From assembly GCA_934316545.1 (NCBI GenBank), contig CAKRDT010000004.1:1-64000 (forward strand): 64,000 bases of DNA. Reading direction: 5' to 3'. A program made the translations under genes and the position numbers. This DNA comes from an uncultured Agathobacter sp. (GTDB taxonomy: Bacteria > Bacillota > Clostridia > Lachnospirales > Lachnospiraceae). The notes under the pieces were generated by a model, which saw nothing but the letters and a program-made list of their open reading frames with translations, ran no database searches and had not been told where the DNA came from. Every line of letters begins with the position of its first letter. The first letter of the stretch is position 1. This document shows, one piece after another, positions 53,898 to 63,233 of the stretch.

Positions 53898-55343
53898 GGT
53901 TCTAAAATAAATGTTGGGGTAACGAATTATATTTGGTATTCGTTATTCCAACATTTTTTGCTATGATAAAAGAAAAACCCCCAAGCGCCACCGTCTACCA
54001 AACAAACGCACTTGGAGGTACATCAAAGATGTATAGTTATTGTAGCAACAATCTCTTAAACATTAAAGATGTTTTTATAAAAAAAGTTGTTCATGCCGAT
54101 TTTTATGTTAAAGTTTTCATTGAAACTAAGCCTTCACCACAGACTTGTCCGTGTTGTGGCTCAATCACGAAAAGAATTCATGACTATCGGATACAGACAA
54201 TCAAGGATCTTCCTTTTCAGACAAAGCACTGTTTCCTTGTTCTTCGAAAACGCAGATATGTCTGCTCCTGCGGCAAAAAATTCTATGAGAATTATTCCTT
54301 TTTGCCACGCTATCTTCAGAGAACAAATCGATTAACCGCCTTTATCGCCGATTGTTTTCATGAACAGCAAAACATTACCACGATTGCTCGCAGAGCAAAT
54401 GTTTCAACTGCAACCGTAAATCGGGTTCTCGACACGATTCATTTCCCGAAGATGATGTTGCCGGAAGTTCTTTCGATTGACGAATTTAAAGGCAATGCCG
54501 GAAATGAAAAATATCAATGCATTCTTGTTGACCCGGCAAAACACAGAGTTCTTGATATTCTTCCCGGAAGAAACCAGCAGTGTCTGACACACAATACTTT
54601 TATTCATTTCCTAAAATGGATCGTTTAAAGGTGAAATTCTTTGTTTGTGATATGTGGCAACCTTATGTAGACATGGCGCAAATATATTTTCCTAATGCTA
54701 AGATTATAATTGACAAGTATCATTTCATACGTCAGGTCGGGTGGGCGATTGAAGCCGTTCGAAAAAGACTTCAAAAATCAATGCCTAAAAAGCTGCGTAA
54801 ATACTTCAAGCATAGCCGAAGGCTGATTCTAACCCGCTACCATCGTTTGAGTAATGAGAAGAAACGTGAATGCGATCTGATGCTTTTGTACAATGACGAT
54901 CTAAGGAAAGCCCACTATCTAAAAGAAAAGTTCTACGAGATCTGCCAGAATCCCAAGTATTCCGAACAACGTACCGACTTTTGGGATTGGATAAAAGAAG
55001 CAGAAAGTTCCGGTATTCCAGAGTTCGAAAAATGTGCCAAAACCTATCGAAACTGGAGTAAATACATCCTGAATGCTTACAAGTATTCTAATATATCAAA
55101 CGGACCAACCGAAGGATTCAACAATAAAATCAAAGTCTTAAAACGAACTTCGTACGGTATACGAAACTTTGAGCATTTCAGGACACGAATACTAATGGTA
55201 ACTAATTAATTTTCAGATGGGCGCTTGAGGGTTTGTTTGCCATGCCCAAAATCATAGTAAAATATATCAAATATAAAAATAGCTCCAAATCCAGTAATGG
55301 GGCGTGATTCAAAGAATCACACCCCAACACTTGACATAGAGCC
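53898..55343 (+). mobile_element. ISL3-family insertion sequence
   Basis: The 1446-bp element has imperfect terminal inverted repeats: GGTTCT...GTTGGGGT at the left and, read inward, GGCTCTATGTCAAGTGTTGG at the right. Both ends carry subterminal palindromes (GTTGGGGTAACGAAT with ATTCGTTATTCCAAC; GGGGCGTGATTC with GAATCACACCCC). One transposase gene in two frames lies inside. No clear 8-bp target duplication remains (TAAAAAAG against AAAATTAA), so one end may have been rearranged. Confidence 0.8.
54029..55209 (+). pseudogene. ISL3 transposase, frameshifted
   Basis: The first part (ATG 54029 to TAA 54628, 199 codons) has the N-terminal zinc finger CPCCGSITKRIHDYR, VCSCGKKFYENYSFLPRYLQ, an HTH (ITTIARRANVSTATVNRVLD) and the first catalytic Asp in VLSIDEFKGN. 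The second frame resumes at MDRLKVKFFVCDMWQPYVDM (second Asp), ADKYH-like IIIDKYHFIRQVGWAIEAVR, and ends GPTEGFNNKIKVLKR with the last catalytic Glu. The frame is lost by one base in the A run at 54613-54616. A minus-one ribosomal shift there could restore it, but the site is not canonical. Confidence 0.8.
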
Positions 55344-55349
55344 AAAATT

Positions 55350-55391
55350 AAAAAGCCGTCTTATCCGACACAATCTGACGGATAAGACGGC
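55350..55391 (-). terminator. Terminator of the toxin-antitoxin operon
   Basis: GCCGTCTTATCCG and CGGATAAGACGGC are perfect 13-bp arms around an 11-nt loop, followed by T5 on the minus strand. It starts 7 bp after the toxin stop codon. Confidence 0.93.
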
Positions 55392-55397
55392 AAATCT

Positions 55398-55745
55398 TTA
55401 TTCTCCCCAGTAATCAATCGACTCTTGCGTTCTCCCTGACATTCCAAAAAGCTTCATCATAAAGTCTTCTCTTTCGTTGAACATCTGAGCAACGATAATT
55501 TTCTGTGGTTCAATTTGATAAATAAAGTAATTATGTCTCACAAACACATAGTAGTAATCTGTATCAATATCATACATTTCTGCAATTCTGACTCCACTAT
55601 CAGCAAACTGCTCTAGTCTTCGAAGTGCAGTAGTCATCTCCTTAATGGATTTAATGGCAAACTCATTACCATATTTATCAACTAACTCTGCTTTAAGCAC
55701 CTTTAGTTTTCGCCTTACAATCTGCGAGTATTCCAATTTTATCAA
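55398..55745 (-). CDS. RelE/ParE-family toxin
   Basis: The 115-residue protein has the RelE/ParE pattern: MIKLEYSQIVRRKLKVLKAE at the N-terminus, a central FADSGVRIAEMY, and C-terminal strands VRHNYFIYQIEPQKIIVAQMF ending with an ERED segment. Such toxins cleave ribosome-bound mRNA or poison gyrase; the residues seen do not decide which. It follows the antitoxin by 1 bp. Confidence 0.82.
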   Translation of the reverse strand: MIKLEYSQIVRRKLKVLKAELVDKYGNEFAIKSIKEMTTALRRLEQFADSGVRIAEMYDIDTDYYYVFVRHNYFIYQIEPQKIIVAQMFNEREDFMMKLFGMSGRTQESIDYWGE

Positions 55746-55746
55746 A

Positions 55747-56004
55747 TTACACTACCCCCAGCTCCGCTTCAAGATCATCTGCAGATATTGTACCCTCTTC
55801 ACGAATGGACTTCTCCGCTATAGCCATTTCATACTTGAATTTATATAAAGCCAATTCTTTTTCAATGTCATCAAGCTCGCCCATATCAATCATTGTGATA
55901 TTTCCATGACCATTCTTTGTAAGATAAACTCTGGAACCATAACCAACTTCACTAACAACCGCAGTATAATTTCTTAATTCAGAAATAGGTTTAATATTTG
56001 GCAT
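55747..56004 (-). CDS. Phd/YefM-family antitoxin
   Basis: The protein has about 85 residues from ATG 56004 (MPNIKPISELRNYTAVVSEV), which has AGGAAGG 8 nt upstream; alternative in-frame starts at 56013 and 56010 overlap that site. The N-terminal Phd/YefM DNA-binding fold is followed by VYLTKNGHGNITMIDM and an acidic helical tail that would wrap the toxin. It should repress its own operon. Confidence 0.82.
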   Translation of the reverse strand: MPNIKPISELRNYTAVVSEVGYGSRVYLTKNGHGNITMIDMGELDDIEKELALYKFKYEMAIAEKSIREEGTISADDLEAELGVV

Positions 56005-56179
56005 TTCCATCACCTTCCTTAGAGATATTTATATTATAATAATATATCCATCTCTCTATTTTCGCAACATAATTTAGCGATAAATTTTACAGCAAACATT
56101 GCCAACTATTAAGAAACATATTCATTAGTCTCATTTACCTATGCGCAAAGCTATCAGCGGCGTAGAGTTCACAACCACT

Positions 56180-56632
56180 CTAGGCATTCTTCATAATCTG
56201 CCGTATTTGAGCTTTGCTTACACTCTCATATATCTCACTGGGCAATTCTATCTTTATTACTTCTATATCGAACCGCCTTATACTTTCAGCAATAAACGAC
56301 TTCCCAAGCAGATATCTCTTAACCTTATCATCAGCAACAAAAATCACTTTTCGATACCTAACACCTTTACACTTATCAAGCAGAAGCATTTTCAATATAT
56401 CCTGTGAAACTTTGTGCTGTTGTCCCACTTTCAGATTCCCTATATGTGCATAAATCTCACATACTATCTTTTCTGTTTCCGAATACAAATCAGGCTCTAT
56501 ATGTACCCCTTCTCCAATTACCACTTTTGCATTGTGTTCAAACTTGCATCCCAACATATTTTCAGCTTCTGTTGCAATATAACACTCTGCATTTTGCTGT
56601 TCTCTTGAATCAGACTTACTTTTGTCCATCAT
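56180..56632 (-). CDS. Hypothetical protein, possible nuclease-fold remnant
   Basis: The 150-residue protein is not recognised. EGVHIEPDLYSETEKIVCEIYAHIG has the spacing of a PD-(D/E)XK core (D, then E-x-Y in place of E-x-K), followed by LKVGQQHKVSQDILKML and VRYRKVIFVADD. The catalytic Lys is replaced or moved, so activity is uncertain. It follows an 87-codon ORF by 3 bp. Confidence 0.5.
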   Translation of the reverse strand: MMDKSKSDSREQQNAECYIATEAENMLGCKFEHNAKVVIGEGVHIEPDLYSETEKIVCEIYAHIGNLKVGQQHKVSQDILKMLLLDKCKGVRYRKVIFVADDKVKRYLLGKSFIAESIRRFDIEVIKIELPSEIYESVSKAQIRQIMKNA

Positions 56633-56635
56633 TTC

Positions 56636-56899
56636 TTATCCTCTTATAATCCAACACATGACAATAGCTACAATAACAACTACTATCACAGATACCGTAG
56701 TTGAGGCATTCGTTTGATGATTATTTTCCAGCTCATCCATGATAATCAAATCCTCTTCATCTTGGATTCCATTTTTATTAAAATCCATTCCCATAAATCC
56801 ACACCTCACTTGTTCTGTTGGATAATAGTACCACTGATCATATTTTGAAATTTCTTTTAATTTAATATCCTTAATCGTATCATAATAGATCTTCTGCAA
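56636..56899 (-). CDS. Hypothetical membrane-anchored ORF
   Basis: The frame of up to 87 codons opens at TTG 56899, inside or beside the IS66 fragment; ATG codons at 56794 and 56788 could be the true starts. It contains DFNKNGIQDEEDLIIMDEL, an EF-hand/dockerin-like calcium loop, and a C-terminal membrane helix (TVSVIVVVIVAIVMCWIIRG). The upstream end may have been altered by the IS66 sequence. Function unknown. Confidence 0.45.
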   Translation of the reverse strand: MQKIYYDTIKDIKLKEISKYDQWYYYPTEQVRCGFMGMDFNKNGIQDEEDLIIMDELENNHQTNASTTVSVIVVVIVAIVMCWIIRG

Positions 56900-57190
56900 C
56901 GCCTTGCATGTGCCCAGCAGTTCGCATTTGTTACATCTGGCAGCTTTTTGTCAACCAGATGGTATTGCTGCAAACTGTCAGTTACAAGGACTCCCTTATA
57001 GTCCTTGTAAAAATCTAGAGGTTTTTGATGATCACGCCCCTTCTGATATTCATAGATCACGATTGGACGCCTGGTATAAAACTCTCCGGAGCGGTGCATC
57101 CACATATATCATTTACTGTTGGGGTGGTCGCTGTCTGCTATCACCTGCGTTGGGGTTTCATCAAAATGTGTTTTTTCGTATATAGCATCA
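56900..57190 (-). mobile_element. IS66 transposase fragment
   Basis: About 90 codons of the IS66 TnpC core remain: DETPTQVIADSDHPNSK, an in-frame TGA, then YMWMHRSGEFYTRRPIVIYE, GRDHQKPLDFYKDYKGVLVT and DKKLPDVTNANCWAHARR. Both ends are missing. The left side runs into the antitoxin-like ORF at about 57180 and the right side into the 87-codon ORF. Confidence 0.8.
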
Positions 57191-57287
57191 TTGCCATATA
57201 TCTCTTTGCAAAATCATTTGCTTGTGCTTCTGTCATTTTTATATCAAATAACACCTCATCTGGTATTTTCATAGCTATCGTACACAT
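57141..57287 (-). pseudogene. Truncated UPF0175-type antitoxin
   Basis: TTGGAGGTGTTTCAG precedes ATG 57287. The ORF of 48 codons begins MCTIAMKIPDEVLFDIKMTE and AQANDFAKRYMAMMLYTKK, which resembles UPF0175 antitoxins (about 75-85 residues). After about codon 38 it runs into IS66 sequence and stops at 57141. The C-terminal half is therefore lost. Confidence 0.6.
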
Positions 57288-57361
57288 CTGAAACACCTCC
57301 AATTTTTTATATTTATTATATCGTCATTTTTTTATTCTAACAGCAGAAAAAAAGTAACTCC

Positions 57362-57490
57362 TTAAATTTTAACAAAAAAATCCACAGAACAGATTTCTCT
57401 ATTCTGTGGAAATGTCACACCCATTTTCTTTACTTTTGGCAAGACACCTAATATACCTGTTACATTAACGCCCAAATACTTTGCAGTTCT
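57362..57490 (-). pseudogene. C-terminal fragment of a DUF3368-like PIN toxin
   Basis: The reading TARTAKYLGVNVTGILGVLP and KVKKMGVTFPQNREICSVDF looks like the end of a DUF3368 PIN-like toxin (the A-x4-LGL-x-VTGTLGVL pattern), the usual partner of UPF0175 antitoxins. Only about 40 codons remain, open into the upstream secreted-protein gene. It lies upstream of the antitoxin remnant, opposite to the common order, so the locus was rearranged. Confidence 0.45.
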
Positions 57491-58986
57491 AGCCGTATGC
57501 GTCAATTTTATTAGGTCTGGTGGTTGCGATACTCCATCCATAAAGCGTGTCTTCAAAGCGCGAGTCTGTCAGTTCCGCAATAGCAGCGGCTGACACATAG
57601 TATTTTCCGTCAATCTTGTAACAAGAAATTCCGACTACTTCGCCATCCCACACAAAGCTTGTGGTTGGAACGGTTACTTTATGCTTTTTGCCGTTGCCTT
57701 TCTTCAAAGTCGCTTTCTTTCCCTTATAATCCGGGAAGTCCTCTGAATAATAGCTGTATTTATTGATTCCATACACAGTAGCGATGTCGCCATCCTCCAT
57801 ATGATAAGAACCATTGATGGCTTTTATTTTCTGCAATGCCTTATAATTATTCGGATTCATATGGTACTTTTTCAGGATTTTCAGAGCCTCCGCTGAATAT
57901 GCGGTGTTGCCCAGCGCAGACCACGGTGCGTCGAGAACGAGCTTTCCCTTCGGTTTTCCAAGCTTTTTGATATCTGCGAGCGAATAATAATCTTCAAATC
58001 CGCCCAGATATTTTGTCGGGATATAGCACTTCTTTGAATTAAACCACACCTGTGAATAACCGCTGCCGGCATTTTTCTTAACGACCTGAAGCATAGCACC
58101 TTTTTTCACAGCTCCCTCTACAGAGGCCGACGCATTTGCCTGTGAAGTAATATCGACCGGATCATCCGCTGTGACAACCGCATTATATTGCATCGTCGGC
58201 TTGTTCTCGTCTGAAAACCGCAAATTTACATATCTGGCATTGACATAGTAAAGTCCCTGCTTGAAATAAATCTGATAATGTCCATTGATCGGAGTCGTCT
58301 TTGTCACCTGGAACAACTGATTTGTCTCAATCAGTCCCGCAGCCACATATTTATCACTCGCCGGAGTTGTCTTTACATAAATATTACAGGTTGCTTTCCC
58401 TGATGCTGTAATCTCTGGTATATCTAACTGCTGATTTCTCGCATCAGTGATGTAAACATACTTGCGCGGCATAAAATACACGCCCGGCTTCCAGCTGGCA
58501 TACTGCTCCGTTCCAAGTCCGCCACAGGTGCTGGTAAGTCCCTGTCCAACATCGATTCCACCCGAACTCCAGATAGCGATAAGCAGTCTGACTCAGTTCC
58601 TCAATTCTTTTTTTATGATAGTTGATCGGAGGTCGACCCGGATAGAAATATGCCTTTGCTACCGTCGTGTGTACCACAGCCTTACCCCAATAACTGCTCT
58701 TGAGGCTAGGCGGCATCTCGCGGGGAATCCATTCATTCGGAACCGTCCGTCCATAGATTGCATATACTTTTCCCTTTGTGTTCTCCTCACTTCCATACAG
58801 ATACTTCGACAGAAAATCCATATCTAACGGAAATGGATAAAGATCGGCATTCGGATCTTCTGTCGGGTAGGCTACCGATGCAGCAAATGCATCTGTCGGA
58901 ATCAACGTGATCATCATAGCTATGATCAGCGTAAATATGACTGATTTTTTTAAACCGGTCATTCTTCTTTGACTTACAACTTTCAT
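57489..58986 (-). pseudogene. Secreted SH3-like protein, frameshifted
   Basis: A start with AAGGGGGG (ATG 58986) opens a signal peptide (LKKSVIFTLIIAMMITLIPT) and an N-terminal domain to RYLEFG. Near 58562 the sense passes to another frame, which continues IDVGQGLTSTCGGLGTEQYA and then several beta-rich SH3-like segments (TASGKATCNIYVKTTPASDK; GYSQVWFNSKKCYIPTKYLG) to the end at 57489. Restoring one base would give about 498 residues. The frame could be an assembly error, a mutation, or phase variation. It has its own promoter and lies near an M64 surface protein. Confidence 0.7.
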
Positions 58987-59021
58987 AACACCCCCCTTGT
59001 GTGATCGATTTTCTTAGTCAG

Positions 59022-59051
59022 ATTATATAACGTATAATATAGGCATATCAA
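59022..59051 (-). promoter_or_regulatory. Promoter of the SH3-like secreted protein
   Basis: On the minus strand TTGATA (59051-59046) and TATAAT (59027-59022) are spaced by 18 bp, about 35 bp upstream of the start codon. Both boxes are near consensus. Confidence 0.75.
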
Positions 59052-59115
59052 GCCCATGTGCCTTGCACAAGGTTCACCCTGTTCTTCATCAAATCCAAAC
59101 TCATAAAAAAGACCG

Positions 59116-62100
59116 CTATTTACTCAATGACATTCGATACAGAAATTCTGCTGCCTCCGCTCTTGTACAAGCGGCATCCGGATTGAATTTTCCTTTGCGA
59201 TTTCCCTTTACAATCCCCTTCTTTTTTGCCCATGCCACTGCCTGCGCGTAATATTTATCAGAAGAAACATCTTTAAAGGTTTCTGTTTTCTTTGCCTTTG
59301 GTTTTCCTTCCATACGCCATAACATGGTAATCACCTGGGCTTTGGTAATGGTATTATTTGGTTTCTTTCCATCGGAAATTCCGTTGTCTTTCGCCCAGGC
59401 CTGCGCTTTACTATACCATTTCTTTCCGCCTGTAAGGTCGGCATCATCCCATCTCGCCAAGGCAGTCCAAAGCTGGGCGCGGGTAGCTGCTGCATCAGGG
59501 GCAAAGGTGGTGCTGCTCTTTCCGTTCATCAATCCGCGCGAACTTACAAAGTCGATGGAATCTTTCGCTTTATGCTTTCTGGTATCGGTGAATTTTTTTG
59601 CATTGTCTACGATCTTCACTGTGGTATCTTCGTCTATTGTCAACCGGATACCGTTTTTTGCAGCAACAGATTTCTTTACAATTTCCTCGGTACCATCTGC
59701 TTTAACAAGGACTGCAACCGTACCTGCTGTCATATTTTTAACCGGAATGAGCACTTTAGCCTTCCTTACATTCTCCGGAAGCTTAATTGTTACCGTGGAT
59801 GCAGATTTTGTCTTTTTATCCGCATTTACTTCAACCGGAAGCTTCACTGCTTTACCTGATTTCTCAGCATTTGCGATCGCCTTTTCGCTAATCTGCACTT
59901 CCGCTGTGATCGTACCCTTCTTGTCTTTCTCTATTGTAGCGGTAGTTCCGTCTGCGTCCTTGATGTCCGGCTGAATCACCGTCTCCGCAGATGAATTCTC
60001 ACCTGATGTGGTATCACTGCCGGAAGAACTTCCTTCACCTGCTGAAGTACTTCCTCCCGTTGAAGATCCGCCTCCTGCTGATGATCCGCCTCCTGTTGAT
60101 GATCCTCCTGTTGATGATCCGCCTCCTGTTGACGATCCGCCTCCTGACGTTGTTCCTCCGCTGGTATCCGCTTTTTTCGTTACGGTTACGGTAACACGGT
60201 TACTGTCGGCCGCAAGATATTTCTCATTATCCCCGGAATAATGAGCAGTAAATGTATAAGTACCAGCTTTATCAAGACTGATCGTCTGTGCAGCCCCTGT
60301 ACCGGATATCGGCATATAAGGATCTACCGAATAATTCACACCGCTTAAATCCACACCAAAACCTGATGTCTCGCTGACACTTAACACGACCTGTTCACCT
60401 TCGGTCACTATATTCCGGCTTGCTGTCAGCAGAATGGAGGGAGCTTTCTTAACAGCGGGTGAAGGTGCGATATATTCACTCCATCTTGCAAACAGCTCCG
60501 TATCTCTGTCGTATGTTCTTGTTAGATCAACTTTTTCGCCATCCGTGCCATCTGTCGTATACCATCCGTCAAACACATAACCTTCACGGGCCGGTGCCGG
60601 AAGATCACCGAGTTTTCCATTGATTCCGGTCGTTTTTGTTGTATTTTCTCTTCCGTCTTTATAGTAAAAAGTAACTGTATAACTCTTTGCAGGCTCCGGC
60701 GCCGGCAAGCTATCCTGACCTTCGTTTGGAAGCGTTCCTTCGTAAGCAAGAACCTTGCCCTGCTCATCCCTCACTGCATATCCGACTGTGTCACCGATTC
60801 GCAGATCTGCATTGGACGGGATGGTATATAAGAGGGAACAGTTTTTCAAACCGGAATCAAAATCACTTCCATGATATTCCAACGTTCCCTTCGGGCGGAA
60901 ATTGCCCTTTTCCGTCCAAAGCGGAATCTCGAATGTCTCTGACGCTAGCACAGGCTGATCACCAGCAGTAGCAATTGTTCCGTCAGCATGGTTTACCCAT
61001 ACCTGTAATGTCACCTGACTGAGCTTTGTATCGGAAAGGTTCTGCACGATCGTACGCAGTTCAATCTCCTGCCCCCTCATCTTTTCTGGTTGAAAAGCAA
61101 TTTTATATGCCCCTGTCAAAAGGCGTGACCTTTTATCCGCGTCAAATCTGCCATAACCCGAACCGGTTGCATCACTAAAATCTGAAAGCTTCGTATATGC
61201 ATCTGTGCGTTTTGTCACTTCCGGCTCTGCCACATAGAGATCCGGTCCATCTGTGACCAGCTGCCGCATCCGCTTATTTCCCTGCAGCTTACATACCTCA
61301 CAGAAATCATAATCTGTCCAGCGCATCATACATTCACGGCTGGAATTGTAAATCTTATCCGTATCAGAATCCGTATGCGGAACACTGTATGTCTTCCGGA
61401 AGCCCAGCAGCTGCTTCCATTTTACCTGTTCAGGATTGCTGATTACCGTTCTGTTTAGCGAGGTTTTTTCAGCCGCTTCTCCCATAAAAGATCCGCTGTT
61501 ATACTCGTCTCCGAGCCACAACAGCCCATGACCAAGCTCATGCGTAAACGTTTTGACTGCACGATCGCTGTATGCAGGGCTGACAATATAATGGAATCCG
61601 GATTCAAGATTGTTGGATGCCCCACCAAAATCCTTTGCAGAATTGACCAGAAGTACGAACTGGCTGATGTAGTCATGTACATATTTATACTTTTCATAAT
61701 CTCCATCTACATTCGGATCTGTCTGCTGCGGAATATGGGCATCATGCACTTTCTCGATAAATGCCGGTCCGATGCATCGTTCAAAAATATGATTTTTCCA
61801 TGTACTTCCGTTCACGGATATATTCTGTCCCAGCACATCAAAAAATGTGCTGTCGTAACCGGATTGATCTCTGTACGTTTTATCCGATGCCGTACATAAT
61901 GCGTATACATTGAAGCGGTCCTTGTACGTCTTATATGGCTCATACTGCATCGCGCCATCCCATAACCGTTTGGCATCCGCAACAAATTGTCTCTGCTGTC
62001 CTTTTGTATAACCTTCGCCGCAGATGACGACAACCATATTCTCATTATCGCTGCGCGTCTTCTGGATGACCTGGATCGGTATCGTTGTAGATTCGTATTT

Positions 62101-63144
62101 CTTGCTTTTAGAATAATTCGGTCCAAGATATAACTGTATACTCTTGTCAAGCGGAACATCCCACTCCTGCCCCGGTGTCGGTCCGTCTCCGGAAACCTTA
62201 AAGTTTTCCTCCGGTTTATTTACGGCCGCACCGCGGTAAGGGGAAGCAGCTGTACCGTTTCCACCACTCACCTGATAATATTGCGTATCAAGATAAAAAG
62301 CCGGACGGACGCCATAAAACCCTAAATAAGGAGAGGTTCTGCCTACTCTTCCATCCGTCTCCACATAACGCATATCGTGGTTACAATCCGTTACCGGAGT
62401 CCGAAGCCAGTAAGGCCACTGCATGCCACCCTTATAAGCAATATGATAACGGCCTCCGAGCTGACTGTTATTTTTATAAACCTTGTTTATCTGCTTTACA
62501 TCCATTAAGAATACTTTATCCGTAACGTTCTCATAATAGGCCTGATCAAATCCGTTAGCGGCTGCTTCTATATTTGTGTCATAAGGCAGATCTGCCCCCT
62601 GACCTTCGATCATTCCCGCATTATATTCCGGATGGGATACGATCGAACGCTGGGTTACCGTTTTAATCGCTGCGATCTCGCCCTCTTGAAAGCCGTTTAA
62701 AAAGCCGGCTACCTGGTCATATGGATTCTCTCCTACAAAACCTCTCTTTGGAGGGTTTCCGCAAAGCCATTCTACCTTCCCGGCTTCCGCCTTGGAATTC
62801 AGCCAGGAACGCATATTGCTGTCACGCCATTGATTTGAGCCATATGTCCCGCGCTTTAAGTTACGGCTGTGTGAACGCGTAGCGCTGTTTTCACTTGTTT
62901 TGGCATCATAAGCCATCATTGCCAGCACCTGATCGGAGAGCATGAGCGGTCCTATCTCATCAACATCGACGCAACGCCATAAGATTGGTTTCTCATCATA
63001 GGTACCCATCTGAATATAGTCTCCTATATGGATTTCGGTTGCCTTCTCAGCTGCTTTCGCTGTCTCCGTCACCGGAATCGATAGCGCCGACAGTATCATA
63101 CAAAAACACAGCACTAGAGGAATTAATTTTTTTCTCATAAGCAT
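59116..63144 (-). CDS. Surface protein with M64 metallopeptidase and SLH domains
   Basis: The 1342-residue exported protein has a signal peptide (residues 1-31), a DUF6273-like domain (about 38-290, ending LGFYGVRPAFYLD), an M64 (IgA-type) peptidase domain (about 365-635) with the zinc motif HELGHGLLWLGDEY (H535, E536, H539, D546), a beta-rich region (685-810), a Flg_new/InlB-like repeat (820-890), an Ig-like domain (900-988), a Gly/Ser linker (991-1050) and three SLH segments (about 1183-1342) that would bind the cell wall. The ATG has AAAGG upstream. Cleavage of host or microbial glycoprotein is likely; IgA specificity is not shown. Confidence 0.85.
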   Translation of the reverse strand: MLMRKKLIPLVLCFCMILSALSIPVTETAKAAEKATEIHIGDYIQMGTYDEKPILWRCVDVDEIGPLMLSDQVLAMMAYDAKTSENSATRSHSRNLKRGTYGSNQWRDSNMRSWLNSKAEAGKVEWLCGNPPKRGFVGENPYDQVAGFLNGFQEGEIAAIKTVTQRSIVSHPEYNAGMIEGQGADLPYDTNIEAAANGFDQAYYENVTDKVFLMDVKQINKVYKNNSQLGGRYHIAYKGGMQWPYWLRTPVTDCNHDMRYVETDGRVGRTSPYLGFYGVRPAFYLDTQYYQVSGGNGTAASPYRGAAVNKPEENFKVSGDGPTPGQEWDVPLDKSIQLYLGPNYSKSKKYESTTIPIQVIQKTRSDNENMVVVICGEGYTKGQQRQFVADAKRLWDGAMQYEPYKTYKDRFNVYALCTASDKTYRDQSGYDSTFFDVLGQNISVNGSTWKNHIFERCIGPAFIEKVHDAHIPQQTDPNVDGDYEKYKYVHDYISQFVLLVNSAKDFGGASNNLESGFHYIVSPAYSDRAVKTFTHELGHGLLWLGDEYNSGSFMGEAAEKTSLNRTVISNPEQVKWKQLLGFRKTYSVPHTDSDTDKIYNSSRECMMRWTDYDFCEVCKLQGNKRMRQLVTDGPDLYVAEPEVTKRTDAYTKLSDFSDATGSGYGRFDADKRSRLLTGAYKIAFQPEKMRGQEIELRTIVQNLSDTKLSQVTLQVWVNHADGTIATAGDQPVLASETFEIPLWTEKGNFRPKGTLEYHGSDFDSGLKNCSLLYTIPSNADLRIGDTVGYAVRDEQGKVLAYEGTLPNEGQDSLPAPEPAKSYTVTFYYKDGRENTTKTTGINGKLGDLPAPAREGYVFDGWYTTDGTDGEKVDLTRTYDRDTELFARWSEYIAPSPAVKKAPSILLTASRNIVTEGEQVVLSVSETSGFGVDLSGVNYSVDPYMPISGTGAAQTISLDKAGTYTFTAHYSGDNEKYLAADSNRVTVTVTKKADTSGGTTSGGGSSTGGGSSTGGSSTGGGSSAGGGSSTGGSTSAGEGSSSGSDTTSGENSSAETVIQPDIKDADGTTATIEKDKKGTITAEVQISEKAIANAEKSGKAVKLPVEVNADKKTKSASTVTIKLPENVRKAKVLIPVKNMTAGTVAVLVKADGTEEIVKKSVAAKNGIRLTIDEDTTVKIVDNAKKFTDTRKHKAKDSIDFVSSRGLMNGKSSTTFAPDAAATRAQLWTALARWDDADLTGGKKWYSKAQAWAKDNGISDGKKPNNTITKAQVITMLWRMEGKPKAKKTETFKDVSSDKYYAQAVAWAKKKGIVKGNRKGKFNPDAACTRAEAAEFLYRMSLSK

Positions 63145-63233
63145 CTTTTACCTTTCTTTTTCTCTGTGATTCATTTATTGTTACATGGTCTGATAGAAGC
63201 TGTCAAGCCACAACACGCATCTACTTTCCGAAA

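Noticed and set aside
54580..55209. Independent 209-codon gene
   Set aside because: It is the second half of the ISL3 transposase in a shifted frame; its apparent start overlaps the first half.
53890..55351. 8-bp target duplication of the ISL3 element
   Set aside because: The flanking bases TAAAAAAG and AAAATTAA are both A-rich but not identical.
59324..59974. 216-codon ORF antisense to the SLH protein
   Set aside because: It follows from the codon bias of the SLH and linker region on the other strand.
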